A stretch of 8,364 bases of DNA from DATFWK01 sp035259345. GTDB taxonomy: Bacteria; Actinomycetota; Thermoleophilia; Miltoncostaeales; Miltoncostaeaceae. Positions 1-6,848 of this stretch are shown here, piece by piece. The notes beneath the pieces are model-generated. The model saw only the letters and a list, made by a program, of their open reading frames with translations, had not been told where the DNA came from and did not search any database. The stretch spans positions 1-8,364 of the forward strand of contig DATFWK010000145.1 in the NCBI GenBank assembly GCA_035259345.1, written 5' to 3'. Positions within the stretch are counted from its first letter, which is position 1. Each line of letters starts with the position of its first letter. Both the position numbers and the translations under genes were made by a program.

Positions 1-894
1 CGCGGGCGTGCTCACGTCCACCTTGACCGGGACCGCGGCGGAGCTCTCGACCCCCCACCCGGGCGACTCGCGGCTGACCACGACCTGCCGGACGCCGGAC
101 GCCCCCGCCTGAAGCGTCGCGGCGTGCGGGCCCGGCGGCGCCTCCGTGCCGGTCCAGGAGCGCTGCTCGCCACCGTCGATCCCCGCGTGGACGTTCCCCC
201 ACGGCGCCCACGACAGGTTGGCGTTGTCCGTGCTCGACCACGTGACGTCGATCGGACCGGTGAACCATCCTCCCGAGGAAGGGCCGCTGACCGTCGGCGC
301 CGACACGGACCCCCACTGCCGGTCCTCGAAGGTCGCGCTCGTCAGGACGAGGTTCCAGATGCGGCCGAAGGAGGGGGCCTGCGGGCCCGTCTGGCGCACC
401 CGGGCGCCGACGCACGGGCTGGCGAGGCCGTCCGCCACCTGGGTCACCCGGAGGCCCGGGGGGAACGCGGCGTCGGCGGCCGACACGACCATGGGACTCC
501 CGGCGTCCGTCCCGCCGCCGGCCTCGACGGCAGCCGCGCTCGCGGTCCCATGCCAGCGCACCACGTCGTATGTGAAGCCGGTGATGACGACGCCCGGGCC
601 GTAGGGCTCGCAGTAGCCCAGCGCGCCGAGGTCGTCCACGCCGTAGGCGCCGTGGACCGACGCCGGATCGGCCCGCACGCTCTGCTCGGCGGCGTTCGCG
701 GCCATGCCGCCCGTCGGCCCCCACCCGCTCCCGGTCGTGAACACGTTCCCGCCCAAGGGGCCGGAGCTCGGGCCGGCGAGCGCCGGAGCCGCCCCGGCTG
801 CCGGCGCGGCGAGGGCGGCCAGCGCGATCAGGACACTGCGGAGGGAGGCGACGGCGCGCGGGCGCGCGGCGCGATCGGTGATGCGCGTGAGCAT
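1..894 (-). CDS. Secreted protein with C-terminal Ig-like repeat (N-terminal part only)
   Basis: The minus strand is open from an ATG at 894-892 to the window edge, giving 298 codons without a stop; the protein continues beyond the window. A GAGG sequence (904-907) lies 9 bases before the ATG. Residues 1-40 form a signal peptide: several Arg, a hydrophobic run VLIALAALAAPAAG, then ALA with likely cleavage before G41. Residues 42-197 are an unrecognised exported domain with two Cys (C95, C161) that could form a disulfide. From residue 198 (SAPTVSG) comes a segment with GGWFTG, VTWSSTDN, an aspartate-glycine turn (GIDGG), GPHAATLQA and VKVDVSTPA. This matches the tandem Ig-like surface repeats that I know from large secreted Thermoleophilia proteins. 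More such repeats probably follow outside the window. The export call is firm; the molecular role is unknown. Confidence 0.82.
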   Translation of the reverse strand, partial: MLTRITDRAARPRAVASLRSVLIALAALAAPAAGAAPALAGPSSGPLGGNVFTTGSGWGPTGGMAANAAEQSVRADPASVHGAYGVDDLGALGYCEPYGPGVVITGFTYDVVRWHGTASAAAVEAGGGTDAGSPMVVSAADAAFPPGLRVTQVADGLASPCVGARVRQTGPQAPSFGRIWNLVLTSATFEDRQWGSVSAPTVSGPSSGGWFTGPIDVTWSSTDNANLSWAPWGNVHAGIDGGEQRSWTGTEAPPGPHAATLQAGASGVRQVVVSRESPGWGVESSAAVPVKVDVSTPA

Positions 895-1025
895 GCGGGA
901 GGACCTCGGCGGACGGAACGGCGCAACGGGCCGTTCACCTGCAACACGGCGATTGCATCGGCCGCCGCCGGCCGAGGGTCCAGCCTGGAGTCAGGATCTT
1001 TGCCGGACGTTCACGCGGCCCGGAG

Positions 1026-1066
1026 GCGGCCAATTGGCCGCGACCGCCGTGGCCAATTGGCCACGG
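1026..1066. repeat. Two tandem perfect palindromes sharing GGCCAATTGGCC
   Basis: The 12-base palindrome GGCCAATTGGCC occurs twice, at 1028-1039 and 1051-1062, with centres 23 bases apart. The first extends to a 16-base perfect palindrome (1026-1041) and the second to a 20-base one (1047-1066). As RNA each would fold into a 6- or 8-bp GC stem capped by an AATT loop. The pair lies between the stop of the small CxxC gene (1076) and the start of the secreted protein (894), both on the minus strand. It could be a double operator for the secreted-protein gene, since the centres are roughly two helical turns apart. It could also be tandem hairpins ending the small gene's transcript, although no T tract follows. 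The sequence is seen directly; the function is inference. Confidence 0.6.
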
Positions 1067-1075
1067 GGCCGGCGG

Positions 1076-1258
1076 TCAGACCGGCTCGGGGCCGCCCCGG
1101 AGCGTCTCGCCGCTGCCGAGGCAGGAGGTGCAGGCGACGCCGACCAGGCCCTCGCCGTTCATCGCGGGCTCGAAGATCTGACGCTGGCCCCAGCAGGTGC
1201 CGCAGGGCGCCCAGACCATGCTCGCAGCCTGCAGAAAGCTCGTACCCATTGCCTCCAT
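1076..1258 (-). CDS. Small DnaJ-type double CxxC zinc-ribbon-like protein
   Basis: A 60-residue protein with two well-spaced metal-binding knuckles: CGTCWGQR (C19/C22) and CTSCLGSGE (C43/C46). The second is an exact CxxCxGxG, the DnaJ-type cysteine-rich signature. Four Cys in two CxxC pairs predict one structural zinc site. The segment between them, IFEPAMNGEGLVGVA, resembles short actinobacterial proteins of this kind as I recall them. No signal peptide or membrane segment is visible. The start is uncertain: ATG at 1258 is used here, with in-frame Met at residues 4 and 14 as alternatives. The best Shine-Dalgarno-like sequence for the first ATG is only a weak GAGA. The gene is divergent from imuB, with 80 bases between them that contain the LexA box, so shared SOS control is possible but unproven. 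Function unknown; it could be a partner or client-binding protein. Confidence 0.66.
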   Translation of the reverse strand: MEAMGTSFLQAASMVWAPCGTCWGQRQIFEPAMNGEGLVGVACTSCLGSGETLRGGPEPV

Positions 1259-1302
1259 GTCGTCTCAATCGGCACGAGCAGGCCCGGACTGAACCCCACC
1301 CC

Positions 1303-1331
1303 TTGCATTCGCTCCGTCGGATGGCGAACAT
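1303..1331 (+). promoter_or_regulatory. Putative imuB promoter (TTGCAT-N17-GAACAT)
   Basis: TTGCAT at 1303-1308 is followed after exactly 17 bases by GAACAT at 1326-1331, which lies inside the LexA box. Initiation about 7 bases downstream would fall at the ATG at 1339, giving a leaderless mRNA. That agrees with the absence of any Shine-Dalgarno sequence before imuB. The -10 is a weak match on its own. Support comes from the identical arrangement in front of dnaE2. Confidence 0.5.
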
Positions 1332-1338
1332 ACGTTCG
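1325..1338 (+). promoter_or_regulatory. LexA operator (SOS box) of imuB
   Basis: CGAACATACGTTCG matches the Gram-positive/actinobacterial LexA consensus CGAAC-RNRY-GTTYG at every position. It ends at the base before the ATG chosen for imuB and covers the proposed -10 element, so bound LexA would block RNA polymerase. Repression that is released by RecA-stimulated LexA self-cleavage after DNA damage is established for this class of site. The box also lies in the space shared with the divergent small CxxC gene. Confidence 0.88.
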
Positions 1339-2547
1339 ATGGTGGTCGCCGTCGTCATCCCCCGGTTCCCCCTTCTCATCGCCCTGCTCGCCGCCCGCCG
1401 GCCGATCGACGCGCCGGTCGCGCTCGGCCCGCAGCCGGGCGATCCGCAGCTGGTGGGCCTGTGCACCGCGGCGGCCGAGGCGCAGGGCGTGCAGCCGGGG
1501 CTCCGGGTCGGGGAGGCGCTCGCGCGCTGCCCGAGCCTGGAGCTCGTGACGCCGGATCCGGACGGGGTCGCGCGGGCGGGCGAGGAGGCGGCCCAGCGGC
1601 TCGAGGCCATGGGAGCGTCGATCGAGCCCCTGGAGCCGGGGGCATGGTGCTTCGCCTCGGACGGCCTCGAGCGCCTCTACGGGGGCCTGGAGGCGGTGCT
1701 CACCCGGGCGCGTGGAGCGCTGCCGGTGGGGGCCGACGGGCGCATCGGCGCCGCTCCCTCGCGCTTCGCCGCCATCCAGGCCGCGCGCGAGGCCGCGCCC
1801 CGCCGGCCGCTGGTGGTGCGCCCGCACGAGGTCGCCGGGTTCCTCGCGCCGCTTCCCGCCGGCCGGCTGCCGCTCGACGAGGCGGCGCTCACGGCGCTCG
1901 CCGACCTCGGCCTCGCCACCGTCGGCCAGGTCGCCGCGCTGCCCCGGGCGGCGGCGCTCGACCGCTTCGGCCTCGCCGGGCTGCGGGCATGGCGGCTGGC
2001 CCGGGGCGAGGACGACCGCCCCCTCCATCCCCGCACCCCGCCCGAGCCGCTCGAGGCGGCCTTCGCGTTCCCCGAGGCGGTGGGGGCCCGGGCCGCGCTC
2101 GACGCCGCCGCGCGGCTGCTGGTGAGCGAGATCGCGGGCGCGGCGGCCGGGCGCGGACGGGCCGTGCGCGTGCTGACGCTGCGGGCCCGCCTCGAGGACG
2201 GCGGCTCATGGGCCCGCACGCTGACGCTGCGCGAGGCGACCGCCGACGCGGACCGCCTCGCCGCCGCCGCGATCGCCTGCCTCGCCGAGGTGCAGGGGCC
2301 GGTCGAGACGCTGATCATCCGCGCCGACGCCTCGGGGCGGGTGGCCGGCCGGCAGCTGGCCTTCGCCGAGGCCAGCGCCGGCGAGCGGGCGCGCCGGGCC
2401 CGCGAGGCGGTGCGCCAGGTGCGCTCGGCCCAGGGCGACGGCGCCGTCCTGCGGCTGGTCGAGCTCGAGCCCTGGTCGCGGCTCCCCGAACGCCGATGGG
2501 CGCTGGTTCCCTACGAGGCCTCGCCGGATCCCGCCCGCTCCGCGTGA
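1339..2547 (+). CDS. imuB: ImuB-like, catalytically inactive Y-family polymerase homologue
   Basis: A 402-residue protein of the UmuC/DinB (Y-family) fold in its ImuB branch. Its N-terminus, VVIPRFPLLIAL, takes the place of the catalytic DxDxFF motif. Residues 107-116, SDGLERLYGG, take the place of the SIDE motif, so the metal-binding acids for nucleotide addition appear to be missing. A helix-hairpin-helix region spans about 184-230 (LADLGLATVGQVAALP), followed by the little-finger-like domain. QLAF at 339-342 could be a degenerate beta-clamp motif. The C-terminus, with EPWSRLPERRW at 377-387, is typical of ImuB-type proteins. Known role: a clamp- and partner-binding adaptor that brings DnaE2 to lesions. 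The start at 1339 is preferred because the LexA box ends at 1338; an in-frame ATG at 1321 would put the operator inside the gene. No imuA is adjacent. Confidence 0.87.
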   Translation: MVVAVVIPRFPLLIALLAARRPIDAPVALGPQPGDPQLVGLCTAAAEAQGVQPGLRVGEALARCPSLELVTPDPDGVARAGEEAAQRLEAMGASIEPLEPGAWCFASDGLERLYGGLEAVLTRARGALPVGADGRIGAAPSRFAAIQAAREAAPRRPLVVRPHEVAGFLAPLPAGRLPLDEAALTALADLGLATVGQVAALPRAAALDRFGLAGLRAWRLARGEDDRPLHPRTPPEPLEAAFAFPEAVGARAALDAAARLLVSEIAGAAAGRGRAVRVLTLRARLEDGGSWARTLTLREATADADRLAAAAIACLAEVQGPVETLIIRADASGRVAGRQLAFAEASAGERARRAREAVRQVRSAQGDGAVLRLVELEPWSRLPERRWALVPYEASPDPARSA

Positions 2548-2777
2548 TCGCGGCCCCCGGCGGCGTCCCCCACGCCGTCGTGCTGGGAGGCCGCCGCCGG
2601 GCGGTCGCCGCGGTGCGCGAGGACTGGCTGGTGCAGGACCGCTGGTGGACCGACGAGCCGGTCGACCGCCACTACTTCGAGCTGGTGCTGGAGGGCGGCC
2701 GCGTGCTGGTCGTCTACCGGGAGCCCGGGGGCGGCTGGTGCACGCACGCGGGCGGCACGGGCGCTACGGAGCACTAG
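2496..2777 (+). CDS. Small DUF6504-family protein overlapping imuB
   Basis: A 93-residue protein with the features I associate with DUF6504, a small family found next to ImuB and DnaE2: RPLRV near the start, a strand VVLGGRRRAVAAV, the paired tryptophans in DRWWTDEP, and HYFELVLEGGRVLVVYREPGGGW at the end. It is soluble, with no Cys cluster or signal. The start is ambiguous. ATG at 2496 keeps the RPLRV strand that belongs to the domain but overlaps imuB by 52 bases. GTG at 2544 overlaps the imuB stop in the GTGA arrangement typical of translational coupling and gives 77 residues. Neither has a clear ribosome binding site. Either way it is in the imuB transcription unit and so probably SOS-induced. 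Its molecular function is unknown; an accessory role in the mutasome is inference from position. Confidence 0.7.
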   Translation: MGAGSLRGLAGSRPLRVIAAPGGVPHAVVLGGRRRAVAAVREDWLVQDRWWTDEPVDRHYFELVLEGGRVLVVYREPGGGWCTHAGGTGATEH

Positions 2778-2786
2778 TGTCCGCGC

Positions 2787-3530
2787 GTGGCCGCGTCCGA
2801 CGCTCCCGCCCACGGCGGCCTCGACCCCTCCGAGGACGCCTACGGCGCGATCCTGATGGCCGTGCTGGAGGGCCGCCCGGCGCTCGAGATCATCGAGCGC
2901 GACGACGGCCTCATCTGGGGCGGCGACCCAGCCGACTACTTCGCCCCCTTCCGCAGGTGGCCGGCTGTCGAGCGGCGCGCGATGCGCTGGGTGCGCGGGC
3001 GCGTGCTCGACGTCGGCACGGGCGCCGGCCGCGTGAGCCTCCACCTCCAGGAGCGGGGCCACGAGGTGGTCGCGATCGACGAGTCGCCGCTCGCGGTCGA
3101 GGTCGCCCGCCGGCGCGGGGTGCGCGACGCCCGCGTGTGCGGGCTCGCGGACGCCGGCGAGGCGATGGGCGTCTTCGACACCGTGCTGCTCCTTCGCAAC
3201 AACTTCGGCCTGGCAGACGACGGCATGCGGGCGGCGCCGCTCCTGGAGCGGCTGGCGGCCCTCACCTCCGCGCGCGGGCGCATCGTCACCGACAGCGTCG
3301 ACCCGGCTCGCGCCGACCCGGTCTTTCGCGACGGGGCGCCAGGGGCGCCGGCGGCGCCGCGCATCCGGGTGCGCTGGCAGCACCGCGCCACGCCGTGGTT
3401 CCGCTACCTGATGCTCCCGCCCGAGGGGCTCGAGCGCCTGGTGGCCGGCACCGGCTGGCGGGTCGTGCGGGTGATCGACGACGGCTCGCCGCGCTTCGCG
3501 GTGGTGCTGGAGAAGGCCTCGCCGCCTTGA
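2787..3530 (+). CDS. Class I SAM-dependent methyltransferase
   Basis: A 247-residue Rossmann-fold methyltransferase. Motif I, VLDVGTGAGR, is at residues 73-82, and the acidic end of strand 2, D98 in VVAIDESP, binds the SAM ribose. FDTVLLLRNNFGL marks motif IV near strand 4. WFRYLMLPPEGLERLV and GTGW near the end fit a subgroup of actinobacterial methyltransferases that share a YFAPFRRWP-type N-terminal lead. The substrate cannot be read from the sequence, and no DNA-methylase NPPY or DPPY motif is visible. It starts with GTG only 9 bases after the DUF6504 stop, so it probably belongs to the imuB operon. Its stop codon overlaps the proposed -35 of the dnaE2 promoter. A methyltransferase inside an imuB-dnaE2 cassette is not a standard part of the cassette. 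Confidence 0.85.
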   Translation: MAASDAPAHGGLDPSEDAYGAILMAVLEGRPALEIIERDDGLIWGGDPADYFAPFRRWPAVERRAMRWVRGRVLDVGTGAGRVSLHLQERGHEVVAIDESPLAVEVARRRGVRDARVCGLADAGEAMGVFDTVLLLRNNFGLADDGMRAAPLLERLAALTSARGRIVTDSVDPARADPVFRDGAPGAPAAPRIRVRWQHRATPWFRYLMLPPEGLERLVAGTGWRVVRVIDDGSPRFAVVLEKASPP

Positions 3531-3555
3531 GATCGGCGGCCGCATGATCGAACAT
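3527..3555 (+). promoter_or_regulatory. Putative dnaE2 promoter (TTGAGA-N17-GAACAT)
   Basis: TTGAGA (3527-3532) overlaps the methyltransferase stop codon. It is followed after exactly 17 bases by GAACAT (3550-3555) inside the LexA box, the same -10 and spacing as at imuB. Initiation near 3562-3563 would leave a leader of at most a few bases before the ATG at 3566. No Shine-Dalgarno sequence is present, which fits leaderless translation. Confidence 0.5.
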
Positions 3556-3567
3556 GTGTTCGATCAT
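3544..3567 (+). promoter_or_regulatory. LexA operator (SOS box) of dnaE2 in a 24-base palindrome
   Basis: The core CGAACATGTGTTCG (3549-3562) matches CGAAC-RNRY-GTTYG at every position. It is embedded in a larger inverted repeat: 11-base perfect arms ATGATCGAACA (3544-3554) and TGTTCGATCAT (3557-3567) around a central TG. The right arm runs into the dnaE2 start codon at 3566. The extended symmetry suggests a high-affinity site that gives dnaE2 its own SOS control, separate from imuB. Confidence 0.9.
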
Positions 3568-6500
3568 GACGGTCCCCTACATCGAGCTCCACGCACACTC
3601 GGCCTTCAGCTTCCTTGACGGGGCCTCCGCCCCCGAGGAGCTCGCAGAGCAGGCCGCCGCGCTGGGCCACCCCGCCCTCGCCCTCACCGACCACGACGGC
3701 CTGTGCGGGTCGCTCGCCTTCGCCCACGCCGCGAGCGCAGCGGGGGTGCGGCCAATCACCGGCGCGGAGCTGACGCTCGCCGACGGCTCCCACCTCACGC
3801 TGCTCGCTGCCAGCGCCGCCGGCTACGCGAACCTCTGCCGGCTCATCACGCTCGCCCACGCCCACACGCGCGACGCCCGCGACCGGCGGGCCGTGCCGCC
3901 CGCGCTCGACCCGGCGCACCTCGCGGCGCACGCGGAGGGCCTCGTCTGCCTCACCGGGTGCGCGCGCGACGGCCACGTCGCCCGCCTCGTCGCCGCCGGG
4001 CACCGGCGGGAGGCCGAGGCCGCGGCGCACGGGCTGGTCGCGGCGTTCGGGCGCGGCAACGTCTACGTGGAGGTCCAGCGCCCGCGCCTTCGCGGGGACC
4101 GCGCGCTCGTCCGCGGCCTCACCGACCTGGCCGGGTCGCTCGGCCTCCCCGCCGTCGCGACCGGGGACGTCCACGCCCACCACCAGCGCCGCGCCTTCCT
4201 CCAGGACGCCTTCGTGGCCGTGCGCACCCACCGCACCCTCGACGGCTCCGAGGCCGAGCGGCGGGGCAACCGCGAGGCGGTGCTGCGGGCACCGGCGGAC
4301 GCGGCCGCGCGCTTCGACCGCTGGCCAGAGGCGGTCGCCGAGACCCTGCGCCTGGCCGAGCGCCTGGAGTTCGACCTCACCCGCGACCTCGGCTACCGCT
4401 ATCCCGACTTCGTCTCCGGGCACCCCGGCGAGAGCGCCGACATGGCGCTCGCGCGCATCTGCCGCCACCAGCTCGGCGCTCGCTATCCCAACGCCCGCAG
4501 GCGGGCGGAGGCGAGGCGGCGCCTGGACGAGGAGCTCGCGCTCATCGCCCATCACGGGCTGGCCGGGTTCTTCCTGGTCCACCGCGACCTGATGGAGCTG
4601 GCGCGGGAGGTCGCGCGCGAGGCGCGCCCGGCCGGCTCGGCCCGGCGGGCGCTGCCGCCCGGGCGCGGCCGCGGCTCGTCGGTGGGCTCGATCGTCTGCT
4701 ACCTCACCGGCCTCTCGCACATCGACCCGGTCGCCAACCGCCTCTTCCTCGGACGGTTCCTCAACCGCGACATGGCCTCGGTGCCGGACATCGACCTCGA
4801 CTTCCCCCGCGACATCCGCGAGCGGCTGATCGAGGAGGTGATCGTCCGCTACGGGCACGAGCACGCGGCCCTGGTGGCCGCCTTCCCCACCTTCCGCATC
4901 CGCATGGCGGTGCGGGAGCTCGGCAAGGCGCTCGCGCTGCCCCCGGCGGACATCGAGCGGGTGGTCAAGCTCGCCGACGCCTGGTCGTCCGCGACCGCCC
5001 TGGAGGAGGAGCTCGCGCGCCTGCCCGACGGCGAGTCGAAGCTCGCCTCCCCGCGCTGGCGGGCGCTCGCCTTCCTGGCCCGCGAGGCGGCCGACCTCCC
5101 CCGCCACCTCTCCCAGCACTCCGGCGGGATGGTGATCTCGGCCCGGCCGCTGGTGGAGCTCGTGCCCGTGGTGCCGGCCGCATTCCCCGGTCGCCAGCTC
5201 TGCCAGTGGGACAAGGACTCCTGTGCCGACGCCGGCTTCGTGAAGATCGACCTGCTGGGCCTCGGCATGCTCTCGGCCGTCGAGGAGTGCGTGGACCTGG
5301 TCGCCCGCACGAAGGGCGAGTCGGTGGACCTCTCGCGCATCGACTTCCACGATCCCGGGGTCTACGACGAGATCCAGGCCGCCGACACCGTCGGGGTCTT
5401 CCAGATCGAGAGCCGCGCGCAGATGCAGAGCCTCCTGCAGACGCGGCCGGAGAGCCTGGAGGACCTCACGGTCCAGGTCGCCCTCATCCGCCCCGGCCCG
5501 GTCAGCGGCGGGGCGGTGCACCCCTACGTGCGCCATCGCCGCGCCCTGCGGGACGACCCCGGCTTCCGGATCCCCTACGACCATCCGCTGCTCGCCGAGT
5601 GCCTGGAGGAGACGCTCGGCGTCGTGGTGTTCCAGGAGCAGGTGCTCGAGGTGGCGATGGCCCTCGCCGGCTTCTCGCCCGGCCAGGCCGAGGCGCTGCG
5701 GCGGGCGATGAGCCGCAAGCGCAGCCGGGAGGCCATGCTCCGGCTCTGGCAGGACTTCCGCGACGGGGCGCGCGAGCGCGGCGTCGACGACGCCACCATC
5801 CGCACGGTCTTCGAGAAGCTGGTCGGCTTCTCGAACTTCGGCTTCCCGAAGGCGCACGCGGCGGCCTTCGCCGTCCTCGCCTACCAGAGCGCCTGGCTGC
5901 GCCGCCGCCACCCCGCCGAGTTCCTGGCCTCGCTGCTGAACGCCCAGCCGATGGGCTTCTACCCCCCGGCGAGCCTGGTCCGCGACGCGCAGCGCCGCGG
6001 GGTGCGGGTGCGCCCGCCGTGCCTCGAGCGCTCGGAGGCCGCGTGCACCGTCGAGGGGGACGGCGGCGTGCGGATCGGGCTGGGCTACGTGCGCGGGGTG
6101 GGCGATGCCGCCGAGGCGCTGGTGGCCGAGCGGGCGCGGGGCGGCGCCTTCGCGGACCTGGCCGACCTCGCCGCCCGCAGCGGCCTCACCGGCCGTCAGG
6201 TCGCCGCGCTGGTGCGCGCGGGCGCCTGCGACGTGCTCGGCGACTCCCGCCGGGCGATGCTCTGGCAGGCCGGGACCCTCGCCCGCCCCCGCGCCGTCGC
6301 GGGCGGAGCCCGCCAGGAGGCGCTCCCGCTGGCGGCCGCCCCGGCGCCTCCGCTCCCGCGCGAGACCCGCATGGAGCGCACGCTCACGGACTACGAGACG
6401 ATGGGGCTCTCGGTGGGCTGGCACCTGGTCGCGCTCGTGCGCGGGGGCCTTCCGCCGGGGACCCTCACCGCGGCGGAGCTGCGCGAGACCCCGGACGGCA

Positions 6501-6829
6501 CGCGGGTGCGGACGGCGGGCCTCGTCGTCGCCCGCCAGCGGCCGGCGACCGCGCACGGCATCGTCTTCCTGCTCATCGAGGACGAGACCGGCCTGACCAA
6601 CGTGATCGTCCGCCCGGAGCTCTACGACCGCCGCAGGGCGGTCATCCGCGCGGAGCCGCTCCTGGTCGTCGAGGGGCGGCTCGAGCGGCGCGAGCGCAAC
6701 CTCAACCTCCTGGCCACGGACATCGCGCGGGTCGAGCCGCCCGCGACCGACCTCCCGGACGTGACCGAGGAGATCCACCGGGTGCGCGCCGCCGCGCCGG
6801 CGGGCCAGCACTTCGGCCGCGGCCGCTGA
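3566..6829 (+). CDS. dnaE2: Error-prone DNA polymerase III alpha subunit DnaE2 (ImuC)
   Basis: A 1087-residue C-family polymerase, full length for the DnaE2 group. The N-terminal PHP domain has YIELHAHSAFSFLDG (5-19) and TDHDGL (41-46). The palm has GRGSSVGS and PDIDLDF, with catalytic D410 and D412, and the third carboxylate D562 in VKIDLLGL, so it should be active. The finger region has FGFPKAHAAAFAVLAYQSAW. The DnaE2 hallmark PMGFYPPASLVRDAQRRGV starts at residue 795 and separates it from replicative DnaE1. QEALPL at 917-922 looks like a beta-clamp-binding motif. An OB fold spans about 981-1060, and the tail ends in HFGRGR. Known role: SOS-induced translesion synthesis with ImuB. The start at 3566 is chosen because it follows the LexA box and precedes the conserved PHP motif by four residues; an in-frame ATG at 3554 lies within the operator. 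Confidence 0.95.
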   Translation: MTVPYIELHAHSAFSFLDGASAPEELAEQAAALGHPALALTDHDGLCGSLAFAHAASAAGVRPITGAELTLADGSHLTLLAASAAGYANLCRLITLAHAHTRDARDRRAVPPALDPAHLAAHAEGLVCLTGCARDGHVARLVAAGHRREAEAAAHGLVAAFGRGNVYVEVQRPRLRGDRALVRGLTDLAGSLGLPAVATGDVHAHHQRRAFLQDAFVAVRTHRTLDGSEAERRGNREAVLRAPADAAARFDRWPEAVAETLRLAERLEFDLTRDLGYRYPDFVSGHPGESADMALARICRHQLGARYPNARRRAEARRRLDEELALIAHHGLAGFFLVHRDLMELAREVAREARPAGSARRALPPGRGRGSSVGSIVCYLTGLSHIDPVANRLFLGRFLNRDMASVPDIDLDFPRDIRERLIEEVIVRYGHEHAALVAAFPTFRIRMAVRELGKALALPPADIERVVKLADAWSSATALEEELARLPDGESKLASPRWRALAFLAREAADLPRHLSQHSGGMVISARPLVELVPVVPAAFPGRQLCQWDKDSCADAGFVKIDLLGLGMLSAVEECVDLVARTKGESVDLSRIDFHDPGVYDEIQAADTVGVFQIESRAQMQSLLQTRPESLEDLTVQVALIRPGPVSGGAVHPYVRHRRALRDDPGFRIPYDHPLLAECLEETLGVVVFQEQVLEVAMALAGFSPGQAEALRRAMSRKRSREAMLRLWQDFRDGARERGVDDATIRTVFEKLVGFSNFGFPKAHAAAFAVLAYQSAWLRRRHPAEFLASLLNAQPMGFYPPASLVRDAQRRGVRVRPPCLERSEAACTVEGDGGVRIGLGYVRGVGDAAEALVAERARGGAFADLADLAARSGLTGRQVAALVRAGACDVLGDSRRAMLWQAGTLARPRAVAGGARQEALPLAAAPAPPLPRETRMERTLTDYETMGLSVGWHLVALVRGGLPPGTLTAAELRETPDGTRVRTAGLVVARQRPATAHGIVFLLIEDETGLTNVIVRPELYDRRRAVIRAEPLLVVEGRLERRERNLNLLATDIARVEPPATDLPDVTEEIHRVRAAAPAGQHFGRGR

Positions 6830-6848
6830 GCCGCAGTCGCCGGCTCAG
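6826..6848. terminator. Symmetric hairpin spanning both convergent stop codons
   Basis: CTGAGCCG (6826-6833) and CGGCTCAG (6841-6848) form a perfect 8-bp stem with a 7-base loop. The TGA of dnaE2 (6827-6829) is in one arm and the TGA of the convergent hydrolase gene (6847-6845) is in the other. Its position between convergent genes suggests a bidirectional terminator. There is no T tract on either side, so a classical intrinsic terminator is not certain. Confidence 0.45.

Noticed and set aside
1266..1273. GCCGATTG on the minus strand just before the small CxxC gene, as a sigma-28 -10
   Set aside because: The matching upstream element 15-16 bases away is TTCA, not TAAA; the match is too weak to call.
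124..1338. An open frame in phase with imuB that extends its start far upstream
   Set aside because: This part reads as Arg/Gly/Pro-rich noise, overlaps the secreted-protein gene on the other strand, and lies upstream of the LexA box and the conserved ImuB start.
3554..3565. ATG at 3554 as the dnaE2 start
   Set aside because: It lies inside the LexA box and adds four non-conserved residues; 3566 fits the promoter and the family better.
3404..6811. An 1135-codon open frame on the minus strand opposite dnaE2
   Set aside because: It has no recognisable domain, a low-complexity Arg/Gly/Ala/Glu composition, and lies antisense to an intact DnaE2. This is the usual shadow of high-GC coding DNA.
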